From Alphaproteobacteria bacterium (GTDB lineage: Bacteria > Pseudomonadota > Alphaproteobacteria > RS24), in NCBI GenBank assembly GCA_028816945.1, contig JAPPQG010000036.1, forward strand, positions 8,089 through 18,240: a DNA stretch of 10,152 bases. The letters are read 5' to 3'. Position numbers and translations under genes: made by a program. The notes beneath the pieces are model-generated. The model was not told where the DNA came from. It did no database searches and saw only the letters and a program-made list of their open reading frames with translations. Position 1 is the stretch's first letter. Each line of letters opens with the position of its first letter. Positions 1-7,176 of this stretch are shown here, in pieces.

Positions 1-158
1 ACCCGTTTTTTTATATGATTGATGGTTTCCGTTATGGTTTTACAGGTCAATCGGAGAGTAATATTATGTTGGGTGCGGTGGCTTTATTTGTGTTGAATCT
101 TTCCTTATGGTGCATTAGCCAATATATGCTAATCAAAGGCTATAAGATAAAAAACTAA
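1..158 (+). CDS. ABC-2 type transporter permease, C-terminal end (partial)
   Basis: An open frame enters from the left edge (first full codon at 3) and ends at TAA 156-158, giving 51 residues. It begins PFFYMIDGFRYGF and contains one strongly hydrophobic segment (LGAVALFVLNLSLW) before a short basic tail ending in Lys-Ile-Lys-Asn. The 'PFFYMIDGFRYGF' signature is typical of the last periplasmic stretch of ABC-2 family permeases (NodJ/YadH-like inner-membrane exporters), so this is the tail of such a permease; its ATPase partner would lie further left. argD starts 31 bases later on the same strand, an order seen in many alphaproteobacteria. The substrate cannot be told. The call rests on one signature in a short fragment. 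Confidence 0.72.
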   Translation, partial: PFFYMIDGFRYGFTGQSESNIMLGAVALFVLNLSLWCISQYMLIKGYKIKN

Positions 159-189
159 AAGATAATAAGGGCAATAGATTAAACCAATT

Positions 190-1392
190 ATGAGTGACAT
201 GACATTAAATGCCATTATGCCGACTTATCGGCGTGCGCCATTGGCTTTCGCAAAAGGGCAGGGCGCATGGCTGATGACAGAAGACGGCACGCTCTATCTT
301 GATTTTGCCGCCGGCGTGGCGGTTAATGTGCTAGGCTATCGCCACCCCGCATTGGTCGCCGCTTTGTGCGCCCAAGCAGATAATATATGGCATATATCCA
401 ATCTTTACACTGTGCCACAACAACAGCATTTAGCAGCCAAATTGACCGAATTGAGTTTTGCCGAACAAGTCTTTTTCTGCAATTCAGGCGCCGAAGCCGT
501 CGAGGGGGCGATTAAAACGGCGCGCAAATATCACGCTAGCAAAGGCGATGAAGAGCGTTATGAAATTATCTGCTTTCGGGGTGCTTTTCACGGGCGGACA
601 TTAACCGCATTAGCGGCCGCTGGTAATGAGGCGCATTTGGCAGGCTATGGGCCGCCTGCGCCGGGCTTTATACATATTGACGGGTTTCATCTAGACCAAG
701 TAGAAGCCGCGATTGGGTCGGCAACCGCGGCTATTTTAATTGAGCCAATACAGGGTGAGGGGGGCATTGTGTGTGTGCCTGATGAGTTTCTCATTGGTTT
801 GCGCCGCCTGTGCGATACGCATGGGGTGCTTTTAATATTGGATGAAGTGCAATCGGGCATGGGGCGCACGGGCAAATTATTCGCCCATGAATGGGCCGCA
901 GTTCGCCCCGATATTATGGCTGTTGCAAAAGGTTTAGGCGGAGGCTTTCCGATTGGCGCGGTTTTGGCAAATAAAGAAGCGGCTTGCGGGATGACGGTCG
1001 GCACGCATGGCTCAACCTATGGTGGCAATTTATTGGCTATGGCGGTGGGCGCAACTGTGCTTGATATTGTGGCTGATGCCGATTTTCTAGCCCATGTCAA
1101 TCAAACAGCGCAGGCTTTGCGGGAAAAATTGGATGAATTGGCAAGCAACTATGGCGATATTATTCAAGCCATACATGGCAGAGGGCTTATGCTTGGCGTG
1201 CAATGTGTGGGTAATAATATGGATTTTATGGTGGCTTTGCGCGACGCGCATATGCTTACAGTGGCGGCTAGCAATTCTGTTGTCCGCCTCTTGCCACCAT
1301 TGATTATCGGGGAGAAAGAAATTGCCGCCGCTTATACTGCCTTGCAGACGGCTTGCGACTCTTTGCGCGCCCAACAGGCACGAGTGCCGTAG
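190..1392 (+). CDS. argD: Acetylornithine aminotransferase (ArgD)
   Basis: A 400-residue cytoplasmic class-III, PLP-dependent aminotransferase that converts N-acetylglutamate semialdehyde to N2-acetylornithine with glutamate as amino donor; many ArgD proteins also act on succinyl-diaminopimelate in lysine synthesis. Visible motifs are the N-terminal MPTYRRAPLAF (10-20), the cofactor phosphate-binding NSGAEAVEGAIK (98-109), FRGAFHGRT (129-137), EPIQGEGG (185-192), LDEVQSGMGRTG (217-228) with the PLP-contacting Asp, and AVAKGLGGGFPIGA (245-258) with the Schiff-base lysine at about Lys247. Length is normal for the family. ATG at 190 is used, but ATG at 199 is equally possible; neither has a good Shine-Dalgarno. 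argF follows 112 bases downstream, supporting the arginine role over GABA or ornithine aminotransferase relatives. The last codons and stop form the first unit of a 15-bp repeat. Confidence 0.95.
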   Translation: MSDMTLNAIMPTYRRAPLAFAKGQGAWLMTEDGTLYLDFAAGVAVNVLGYRHPALVAALCAQADNIWHISNLYTVPQQQHLAAKLTELSFAEQVFFCNSGAEAVEGAIKTARKYHASKGDEERYEIICFRGAFHGRTLTALAAAGNEAHLAGYGPPAPGFIHIDGFHLDQVEAAIGSATAAILIEPIQGEGGIVCVPDEFLIGLRRLCDTHGVLLILDEVQSGMGRTGKLFAHEWAAVRPDIMAVAKGLGGGFPIGAVLANKEAACGMTVGTHGSTYGGNLLAMAVGATVLDIVADADFLAHVNQTAQALREKLDELASNYGDIIQAIHGRGLMLGVQCVGNNMDFMVALRDAHMLTVAASNSVVRLLPPLIIGEKEIAAAYTALQTACDSLRAQQARVP

Positions 1393-1421
1393 GCACGAGT
1401 GCCATAGACACGAATGTCACA
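1377..1421. repeat. Three 15-bp tandem palindromic units over the argD stop codon
   Basis: Three adjacent 15-base units: GGCACGAGTGCCGTA (1377-1391), GGCACGAGTGCCATA (1392-1406) and GACACGAATGTCACA (1407-1421). The first holds the last argD codons (Ala-Arg-Val-Pro) and most of the TAG. Each unit begins with a small inverted repeat, GGCA-CGAG-TGCC in units 1 and 2 and GACA-CGAA-TGTC in unit 3, so the arms of unit 3 have changed together and still pair. The stems are only 4-5 bp and no T-run follows, so this is not a convincing intrinsic terminator. Function is unknown. Confidence 0.85.
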
Positions 1422-1465
1422 GGTAAAATAAGAAGTAATATATGTAATGAATATGAATGAATGAC

Positions 1466-1514
1466 TATATTATGAGTAAATAACAGTTATATTATGAGTA
1501 AATTGTGAGTAAAA
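1466..1514 (+). repeat. Repeated start region upstream of argF (22-bp direct repeat plus third partial copy)
   Basis: The 16-mer TATATTATGAGTAAAT occurs at 1466-1481 and 1488-1503, 22 bases apart, and GAGTAAA recurs at 1508, 11 bases after its second copy. Each copy places a start codon before AGT AAA (Met-Ser-Lys): ATG at 1472, ATG at 1494 and the argF GTG at 1505. The first two open only micro-frames, Met-Ser-Lys-stop and Met-Ser-Lys-Leu-stop. The TGA of the second (1506-1508) overlaps the GTG start of argF. This looks like duplication of a start region; an effect on argF translation is possible but unproven. Confidence 0.8.
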
Positions 1515-2467
1515 CAGATATGAAAAAACCCGCGATACGCCATTTTTTAGATTTAGCCGATTTGTCGGCGGCTGACTTGCGCGGCTTGATAGATAAAGCA
1601 CTTGCCCGCAAAGCGGCACGGGCGGGTCTTGCCAAAGCCGCCCCCGATAATGATGCGCCATTGGTTGGGCGTATTTTAGCCATGCTATTTGATAAGCCCT
1701 CCACCCGTACGCGTGTCTCTTTTGATTTAGCCATGCGCCAATTAGGCGGGCAGGTTTTAGTGCTTAACCAGAGCGATATGCAAATTGGCCGCGGCGAAGC
1801 ATTGGCGGATACAGCGCAGGTTTTATCGCGCTATGTGGATGCGCTGATGATTCGCACAAGCGCGCATGAACAGTTAATTGAATTAGCAACCCATGCCACA
1901 ATTCCCGTCATTAACGGGCTAACGCATTTTAGCCACCCCTGCCAACTCGTTGCCGATATTATGACGGTTGAGGAACATTGCGGGGCGATTAAAGGGCAGA
2001 AAATTGCTTGGCTTGGGGACGGCAATAATGTTGCGGTTTCTTGGATTCATGCCGCCTGCCTGCTTGACTTTGAATTACATTTGGCTGTGCCTGACGCATT
2101 TAGGCCGCCGCAAACAGTGCTTGATTGGGCGGCGGAACATAAAGCGCAAGTCTCTATCGGCACAGATCCCAAAGCCGCGGTGCAAGGGGCTTGTGCCGTG
2201 ACAACCGATTGCTGGGTATCTATGAGCGATGACCCAACCACAACAGCCAAGCGTGAAAAAGCCTTTCTGCCCTATCAAGTCACGGAAAGCCTTATGGCAT
2301 TGAGCGATAATGCTATTTTTCTGCATTGCTTGCCTGCTTATCGGGGCAAAGAGGTTGCTCCGCAAGTCATTGACGGCGCCCAATCGGTGATTTTTGATGA
2401 AGCCGAAAACCGCACCCATGCGCAAAAGGCGATTTTGCATTGGTGCTTAGCTACGGATATTCCTTAA
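1505..2467 (+). CDS. argF: Ornithine carbamoyltransferase (ArgF)
   Basis: A 320-residue cytoplasmic enzyme that joins carbamoyl phosphate and ornithine to give citrulline, normally a homotrimer. The carbamoyl-phosphate-binding DKPSTRTR lies at 63-70, with IRTSAH around Arg117 and HPCQ at 144-147. The ornithine domain shows WLGDGNNV (169-176), DCWVSMSDD (235-243) in place of the usual D-x-WVSMG loop, and FLHCLPAYRGKEV (272-284) with the catalytic Cys275. These motifs separate it from aspartate carbamoyltransferase. GTG at 1505 continues the Met-Ser-Lys pattern of the upstream repeats; ATG at 1520 (Met6) is an alternative start. No clear Shine-Dalgarno precedes either. With argD it forms an arginine-synthesis pair, probably co-transcribed. 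In many alphaproteobacteria hslO (Hsp33) follows; here a repeat-rich gap and efflux genes come next. Confidence 0.95.
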   Translation: MSKTDMKKPAIRHFLDLADLSAADLRGLIDKALARKAARAGLAKAAPDNDAPLVGRILAMLFDKPSTRTRVSFDLAMRQLGGQVLVLNQSDMQIGRGEALADTAQVLSRYVDALMIRTSAHEQLIELATHATIPVINGLTHFSHPCQLVADIMTVEEHCGAIKGQKIAWLGDGNNVAVSWIHAACLLDFELHLAVPDAFRPPQTVLDWAAEHKAQVSIGTDPKAAVQGACAVTTDCWVSMSDDPTTTAKREKAFLPYQVTESLMALSDNAIFLHCLPAYRGKEVAPQVIDGAQSVIFDEAENRTHAQKAILHWCLATDIP

Positions 2468-2768
2468 ATTCGCCAAAATACGCCCTTATGGCTGTCTCAA
2501 TTTAGGTAATATTCCTATCGGCAAGGCGGCTTAATTATTATAAATTATTTTTAATTATGACTGAAACAGGCCATTATTGGCGTTATATTGCTGAATATAG
2601 ACAATGTCACTGGATATACTATCACTAACGATAATTGCTTTTATATTAGGCACTCAATAATTAGGCCCGCAATTATTAGGCCCGCGATTATTAGGCATGC
2701 AATTATTAGGCCCGCAATCATTAGGCATGCAATCGCCAGTTGGATGAAATTGAATGGAATGAAATTGA
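2468..2768. other. 301-base intergenic region before the efflux genes
   Basis: No protein or RNA gene is supported here. The left part (2468-2640) is AT-rich, with A/T tracts around 2532-2565, and shows no clear terminator hairpin for argF and no convincing -35/-10 pair. The right part holds six 15-bp repeats (2645-2734) and the first of two 15-bp copies that run into the adaptor start. The promoter of the efflux pair should lie here, but I cannot place it. A 63-codon open frame (2588-2779, TTG start) crosses the repeats; it is judged non-coding because it is mostly repeat and uses AGG for arginine, unlike the neighbouring genes. Confidence 0.7.
2645..2734. repeat. Six tandem 15-bp repeats upstream of the efflux operon
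   Basis: TTAGG recurs exactly every 15 bases at 2646, 2661, 2676, 2691, 2706 and 2721. Units starting at 2645 are variants of ATTAGGCMYGCAATT: four units vary between a CCCGC and a CATGC core, with single-base changes at the ends, and the first (ATTAGGCACTCAATA) is the most divergent. As 15 is a multiple of three, one frame reads as a pentapeptide repeat Ile-Ile-Arg-(Pro/His)-Ala. The array ends 34 bases before the adaptor start, so changes in copy number would alter the leader or promoter spacing. It is not CRISPR-like: there are no spacers. Confidence 0.9.
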
Positions 2769-2773
2769 ATGGA
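2744..2773 (+). repeat. 15-bp direct duplication containing the adaptor start codon
   Basis: ATGAAATTGAATGGA occurs at 2744-2758 and again at 2759-2773 with no gap. The ATG inside the second copy (2769) starts the adaptor gene; the same ATG in the first copy (2754) is in the same frame, 15 bases upstream, and opens Met-Glu-(Ter): the next codons are GAA TGA, so it stops at once. The duplication therefore doubles the initiation region while leaving only the downstream start productive. Confidence 0.85.
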
Positions 2774-3968
2774 TATTAAAAACCTCGCTCACCGCGCTTT
2801 AACCATTTTACGCATTATTGGCAAAATAATACGCGATGTGTCGGATAGGCTTGTTGCGCGTTTTCCTGAAAGAATACGTTTGCCAAGCAAAATTCTTGGC
2901 GCGGCGATATTGATTTTTGTAATCCTCGTTGTTACAAAACCTGCCACCCGCCCGCTTGCACCACAAGAAAAAGCATGGGCGGTCAGTGTGCAGGAAATAA
3001 ATTATGGCACAGTCAAACCAATGATTCCTGCCTATGGGGAAATTGTTGCGGCACGGGAGATTGATTTGCGCGCTTTGGTTTCGGGGGAAGTGGTTGAAGT
3101 CGCCATTGGGCTAGAAGAGGGCGCATTTGTCAAAAAGGGTGAGAAATTATTGCAGATTGATGCTTTTCAATATGAAAATGCCCTCGAAGAAGCCGAAGCT
3201 GATTTGCTTGGCGCGCAAGCCTCTTTGCAAACGAGTCAAACAGATTTTGAAAATGCCGAAAAATTATTTGCCAAAGGCACTGTTGCCCGCAAATATCTCG
3301 ATGACCGCCGCACCGATTATTTGGTTAAAAAAGCCGCCTTTGACCGCCTCAAAATAATTGTTCGCCGTGCCAAACGAAATTTAGAAAATACAACTGTCAT
3401 TGCCCCTTTTGATGCTTATGTTAGCAATGTCAATGCGCGCGAAGGACGCCTTATTAGCACAAATGACCATGTCGCCCATCTCGGCGATGCGAATAATTAT
3501 GAATTGCGGTTTAATTTATCCGATGCCGAATATGGCGCGTTGTTAAATGCAGGCAGTGACATTGTCGGCCAACCCGTTACAGCGATTTGGCAAATTGGCA
3601 ATCGGCAGGTTGAACTCAAAGCACAAGTGCGCCGTGTTGGCGCATTGATAAATCAATCAACACGCGGCGTAGATGTTTATGCCGATGTGACAGATACAGG
3701 AAATGCGCCTTTGCGAAGTGGTGCTTTTGTGACAGTTGCTATGGAAAGTAGCGAACTCGCCCAAGTGGTTGTTATTCCCGCCACTGCTTTATTTGATAAT
3801 AATATTGTTTATGTTGTAAAAGAAAGCCGTCTTGAACCCCGTCGCCCAACTATTCTTATGCGGGCAAGTGATAATGTTTATATCTCGGGTGGGTTAGAAG
3901 AAGGATCTATGCTTTTGCTGACCCGTTTTAATGAAGTCTCCCCCGGGCTTTTAGTATCGGTGCAATAA
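2769..3968 (+). CDS. Efflux RND transporter periplasmic adaptor subunit (membrane fusion protein)
   Basis: A 399-residue adaptor of the HlyD/AcrA type that would bridge an inner-membrane RND pump to an outer-membrane channel. Residues 1-42 are basic and probably cytoplasmic, followed by one membrane anchor at about 42-56 (ILGAAILIFVILVV). There is no lipobox, so it appears membrane-anchored rather than a lipoprotein. A split lipoyl/barrel-sandwich domain follows: first half at 97-130 (SGEVVEVAIGLEEGAFVKKGEKLLQID), an alpha-helical hairpin at about 134-205 rich in Ala, Glu and Lys, and the second half at 207-235 (TTVIAPFDAYVSNVNAREG). Beta-barrel and membrane-proximal domains occupy the rest. 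ATG 2769 lies within a 15-bp duplication and has no good Shine-Dalgarno. The RND gene starts one base after the stop, which fixes the partner. Substrate unknown. Confidence 0.92.
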   Translation: MDIKNLAHRALTILRIIGKIIRDVSDRLVARFPERIRLPSKILGAAILIFVILVVTKPATRPLAPQEKAWAVSVQEINYGTVKPMIPAYGEIVAAREIDLRALVSGEVVEVAIGLEEGAFVKKGEKLLQIDAFQYENALEEAEADLLGAQASLQTSQTDFENAEKLFAKGTVARKYLDDRRTDYLVKKAAFDRLKIIVRRAKRNLENTTVIAPFDAYVSNVNAREGRLISTNDHVAHLGDANNYELRFNLSDAEYGALLNAGSDIVGQPVTAIWQIGNRQVELKAQVRRVGALINQSTRGVDVYADVTDTGNAPLRSGAFVTVAMESSELAQVVVIPATALFDNNIVYVVKESRLEPRRPTILMRASDNVYISGGLEEGSMLLLTRFNEVSPGLLVSVQ

Positions 3969-3969
3969 T

Positions 3970-6900
3970 ATGGTTGAGAAGGAAAATCCACCCCCAACGC
4001 CCCCGCCCCCCATTCAGCCTGACGGGGAGGGCGACACACAGCCACAATATGTCTCTTTATACCAGACTTTGGTTCGGCTTTTTGTGCGCCATAAAAATAT
4101 AGGCAATCTGTTAATGATTTGCATGCTTGTGTTTGGTTTTTTTGGCGGTAGCAAACTTGATACGCAATTTTTACCTAATGTTGAATTTGAAATTATAAGT
4201 GTGTCAATTGTTTGGCCGGGGGCAAGTGCAGAAGATGTGGATTTGAATATTATTGAACCGCTCCAATCGGTTTTGCGTTATATTGACGGGGTTGATGACC
4301 TTAATACAACGGCAAGAGAGGGGATTGCTTCTTTTAATATCGAATTTCGGCGTGGTTGGGATATTGCCAAAGCGAAGTCAGATGTTGAAGGGGCTATCGA
4401 CCAAGTAACAACCCTGCCCGTTGATATAGAACGCCCTATTGTTAAACATTATGTCGATTATTTTCCCGTTGGCTCAGTGCTTATTTATGGCCCCTTTCCC
4501 GAATCTGTTTTGAAAAATGAAGCGCAAAAAATTCGCGATGGCTTGCTTGCAACAGGCATTGACAAGGTGACATTTTCTGGTTTGCGGGAAGAAGAAATAT
4601 GGGTTGAAACGCACCCCGACCAAATCCGCCGTTATGATTTAACCCCGGGCGATATTGCCAATGCGATAAGGGCAAGTTCTATTGATACGCCGGGTGGCAC
4701 ATTATATGCCAATGTGGAACGCCAAATCCGTTCCAAAGGTTTGGCAAAAACCTCCGAAGCCATTGCCGATATTGTAGTGCGCACAAATAATAATGGCGAG
4801 CGGGTTTTAGTGAGCGATGTTGCAACCGTATCGGAGCGTTTTGATGAAACACAGGCAACAGGCTGGGTTGATAATTTGCGTGCCATACAATTAGATGTAC
4901 AACGCAGCGAACATACAGACTCATTGCTCTCCCTTGAACGATTACGCACCTATATTGCGTCCATTCAGCCAAGCCTGCCACAAGGGCTAACTGTTAAAAT
5001 ATATATCACATGGGCAGATAAAATAGCGCAACGCATAAATGTACTTGTTCGCAATGGCATAGGCGGTATGTTTTTAGTATTGATAACTTTATTTTTATTC
5101 CTCAATTTCCGTGTCGCCTTTTGGGTCGCTTTGGGTATTCCAATTTCCATATTGATGACACTTGGGCTTATGTGGCCGATGAATCAAAGTATCAATATGG
5201 TCTCTATGTTTGCTTTCATTATGACTATGGGGATTATTGTCGATGATGCGATTGTGGTGGGGGAACATTCATCGACTGTATTTGCGCGGGGCAATGTAAG
5301 TGCGGCCTATGCGGCGGAGCGCGGGGCGTTGCGCATGACACGGCCAATATTTGCCGCCGCCTTAACCACAATGGCCGCCTTTTTTCCTATGTTATTGATA
5401 GATAGTGTCTTTGGCGATTTCATGCGCCCGATACCGATTGTCGTTGCAGCGGTTTTACTAGCAAGCCTGTTGGAATGTTTTTTCATTCTGCCCGCCCATA
5501 TGAAACATGCTTTATCTAAACCAGAAAAACCTGTGACAGGATTCCGCAAAAAATTCCATGATGGGTTTGAGAATTTTCGGCATGGGCGGTTTAGACAATT
5601 TATCGCTATGACTTATGATAATCGCTATGTGACATTAAGCACGGCCATTGCTTGTTTAATTATCGCGATTGGCTTATTTGCGGGCGGGCGGTTGCAGTTT
5701 AGTTTTTTCCCATCCCCTGAACCAGAAGCCATAGCGGCACGCATTTCCTTTCACCCCGGCACGCCCCGCCATGTGACAAAACAGGGTATGCAAAAAGTGC
5801 AAGCCGCTTTACACGCAACAGATAAAGATTTGCGCGAGGGTGACAAATCCCTAATCAAAGGTACCTTTTCATTGCTTGGCACAAATGGCATAAATAGTGG
5901 CAATCAATATGCAAGCGTTTTGGCCGAACTGCTACCAAGCGAAGACCGCGAAGTGCGAACATTTGATTTTGTCGAACATTGGAAAAAACAACTTCCTGAA
6001 ATAGCAGGTGTGCGTAATATAATTGTTGGCGATGCGGATGAAGGGCCGGGCGGCGCGCCTATTGAATTGCGCCTATATGGCGATTCACCAACCACCTTAA
6101 AAATAGCTGCCGAAGAATTAAAAGAGACACTTGCCCTTTATGATGGGGTGCAAAGCCCGCGTGATAATCTCAGCTATGGCAAGCAGGAATTTCTTATGGC
6201 GGTCAATCCGCGCGGCGCGGCTTTGGGCTTTACCAATCAAAATGTTGGCGAACAAGTGCGTAATGCTTTTGAAGGTGTGATAGCGCAACGTTTTGCGCGT
6301 GGCGATTCAGAAGTGACTGTGCGCGTTTTATTATCGCGCCAACAAGGTATCACGCAAAGGCTTGATACGCTTTATCTTGTCGTGCCGAATAGCAATCCGC
6401 CGCGTTATTTGCCCTTGCCCGAAGTTGTCGATGTGGTCGAACAATCTGGCTTTGCGATGATACGCCGTTCAGGCAATGCCCGCGAAGTAAGTATCACAGC
6501 TAATTTTTCTGCTGATGCGGGTAATCCGTCAAATGTCATAAATGATGTTGTCGAGACGAAATTGCCTGCCCTTGAAGCCAAATATAATGTCAGCCGCGGT
6601 GTTGGCGATAGGGAGATAGATATACAAAAGGTCATTATCGGCCTCTTTACGGGCATGCTTATGGCTTTGGGCGCGATTTATGTTATTTTAGCGATTGTCT
6701 TTGCCAGCTATTCGCGCCCGATTGTTATTATGTCGATTATTCCTTTTGGGCTTGTTGGCGCATTTCTCGGCCATTTGGTGCAAAATTTTGACCTAACCTA
6801 TTTTAGCATTATTGCTTTGCTTGGTCTGTCGGGCATTTTAGTCAATAATTCAATTATTTTAATCACCCGCATAGATGAGCGCGTGGCTATGGGGGAGAGC

Positions 6901-7176
6901 ATGCGTGAGGCTCTTATGAATGGGGTTGGCGACCGTTTGCGCCCTGTCGTTTTAACTTCCACAACAACGGTTTTAGGACTTGCACCGATGCTCTTTGAGA
7001 CAAGCGCCCAATCGCAATTTTTACTGCCTATGGTGATTACGATTGCTTGGGGCTTGGCGACATCTAGCCTGCTTGTGCTTGTGCTTGTGCCTGCCATATT
7101 AGGCATACAGGAAGATTGCAAAGCCTATTTTTCCCGTTCCCGCGCCCCGAAAGCAGATTATATGGTCTCTGAATAA
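3970..7176 (+). CDS. Efflux RND transporter permease (AcrB/HAE-1-like superfamily member)
   Basis: A 1068-residue inner-membrane proton-driven pump, normal in length for the family. A proline-rich cytoplasmic N-terminus (residues 7-17) precedes TM1 at about 43-60. The first periplasmic region starts with QFLPNVEFEIISVSIVWPG (66-84). A membrane block near 361-510 includes MTMGIIVDDAIVVGEHSS, with the proton-relay pair Asp425-Asp426. TM7 is near 552-570, a second large periplasmic region follows, and the last membrane block runs from about 888 to 1046. In TM10 the usual lysine partner of the aspartates (Lys940 in AcrB) is replaced: GLSGILVNNSIILI gives Asn959-Asn960, as in other RND subgroups with GxxVN(D/N)S. 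ATG 3970 lies one base after the adaptor stop with no Shine-Dalgarno, suggesting translational coupling. No outer-membrane channel gene is present. Drug, lipid or metal substrate cannot be assigned. Confidence 0.95.
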   Translation: MVEKENPPPTPPPPIQPDGEGDTQPQYVSLYQTLVRLFVRHKNIGNLLMICMLVFGFFGGSKLDTQFLPNVEFEIISVSIVWPGASAEDVDLNIIEPLQSVLRYIDGVDDLNTTAREGIASFNIEFRRGWDIAKAKSDVEGAIDQVTTLPVDIERPIVKHYVDYFPVGSVLIYGPFPESVLKNEAQKIRDGLLATGIDKVTFSGLREEEIWVETHPDQIRRYDLTPGDIANAIRASSIDTPGGTLYANVERQIRSKGLAKTSEAIADIVVRTNNNGERVLVSDVATVSERFDETQATGWVDNLRAIQLDVQRSEHTDSLLSLERLRTYIASIQPSLPQGLTVKIYITWADKIAQRINVLVRNGIGGMFLVLITLFLFLNFRVAFWVALGIPISILMTLGLMWPMNQSINMVSMFAFIMTMGIIVDDAIVVGEHSSTVFARGNVSAAYAAERGALRMTRPIFAAALTTMAAFFPMLLIDSVFGDFMRPIPIVVAAVLLASLLECFFILPAHMKHALSKPEKPVTGFRKKFHDGFENFRHGRFRQFIAMTYDNRYVTLSTAIACLIIAIGLFAGGRLQFSFFPSPEPEAIAARISFHPGTPRHVTKQGMQKVQAALHATDKDLREGDKSLIKGTFSLLGTNGINSGNQYASVLAELLPSEDREVRTFDFVEHWKKQLPEIAGVRNIIVGDADEGPGGAPIELRLYGDSPTTLKIAAEELKETLALYDGVQSPRDNLSYGKQEFLMAVNPRGAALGFTNQNVGEQVRNAFEGVIAQRFARGDSEVTVRVLLSRQQGITQRLDTLYLVVPNSNPPRYLPLPEVVDVVEQSGFAMIRRSGNAREVSITANFSADAGNPSNVINDVVETKLPALEAKYNVSRGVGDREIDIQKVIIGLFTGMLMALGAIYVILAIVFASYSRPIVIMSIIPFGLVGAFLGHLVQNFDLTYFSIIALLGLSGILVNNSIILITRIDERVAMGESMREALMNGVGDRLRPVVLTSTTTVLGLAPMLFETSAQSQFLLPMVITIAWGLATSSLLVLVLVPAILGIQEDCKAYFSRSRAPKADYMVSE

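Noticed and set aside
687..1374. Minus-strand open frames opposite argD
   Set aside because: Antiparallel shadows of a well-supported aminotransferase; no family motifs.
1377..1421. Intrinsic terminator for argD
   Set aside because: The stems are 4-5 bp with no T-run, and argF lies just downstream on the same strand, probably in the same transcript.
2457..2516. ATATTCCT at the argF end and again at 2509-2516
   Set aside because: Only eight bases, with no period or further copies; consistent with chance, unlike the clear arrays.
2645..2734. Possible CRISPR array
   Set aside because: Units are 15 bp, directly adjacent, with no unique spacers and no cas genes.
2588..2779. A 63-codon open frame with pentapeptide repeats Ile-Ile-Arg-(Pro/His)-Ala
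   Set aside because: It starts at TTG, has no ribosome binding site, consists largely of the 15-bp repeat (which stays open because 15 is divisible by three), and uses AGG for arginine, unlike the real genes nearby.
4481..7121. Several minus-strand open frames of 60-107 codons opposite the RND gene
   Set aside because: They overlap a full-length, motif-complete RND permease and show no recognisable domains.
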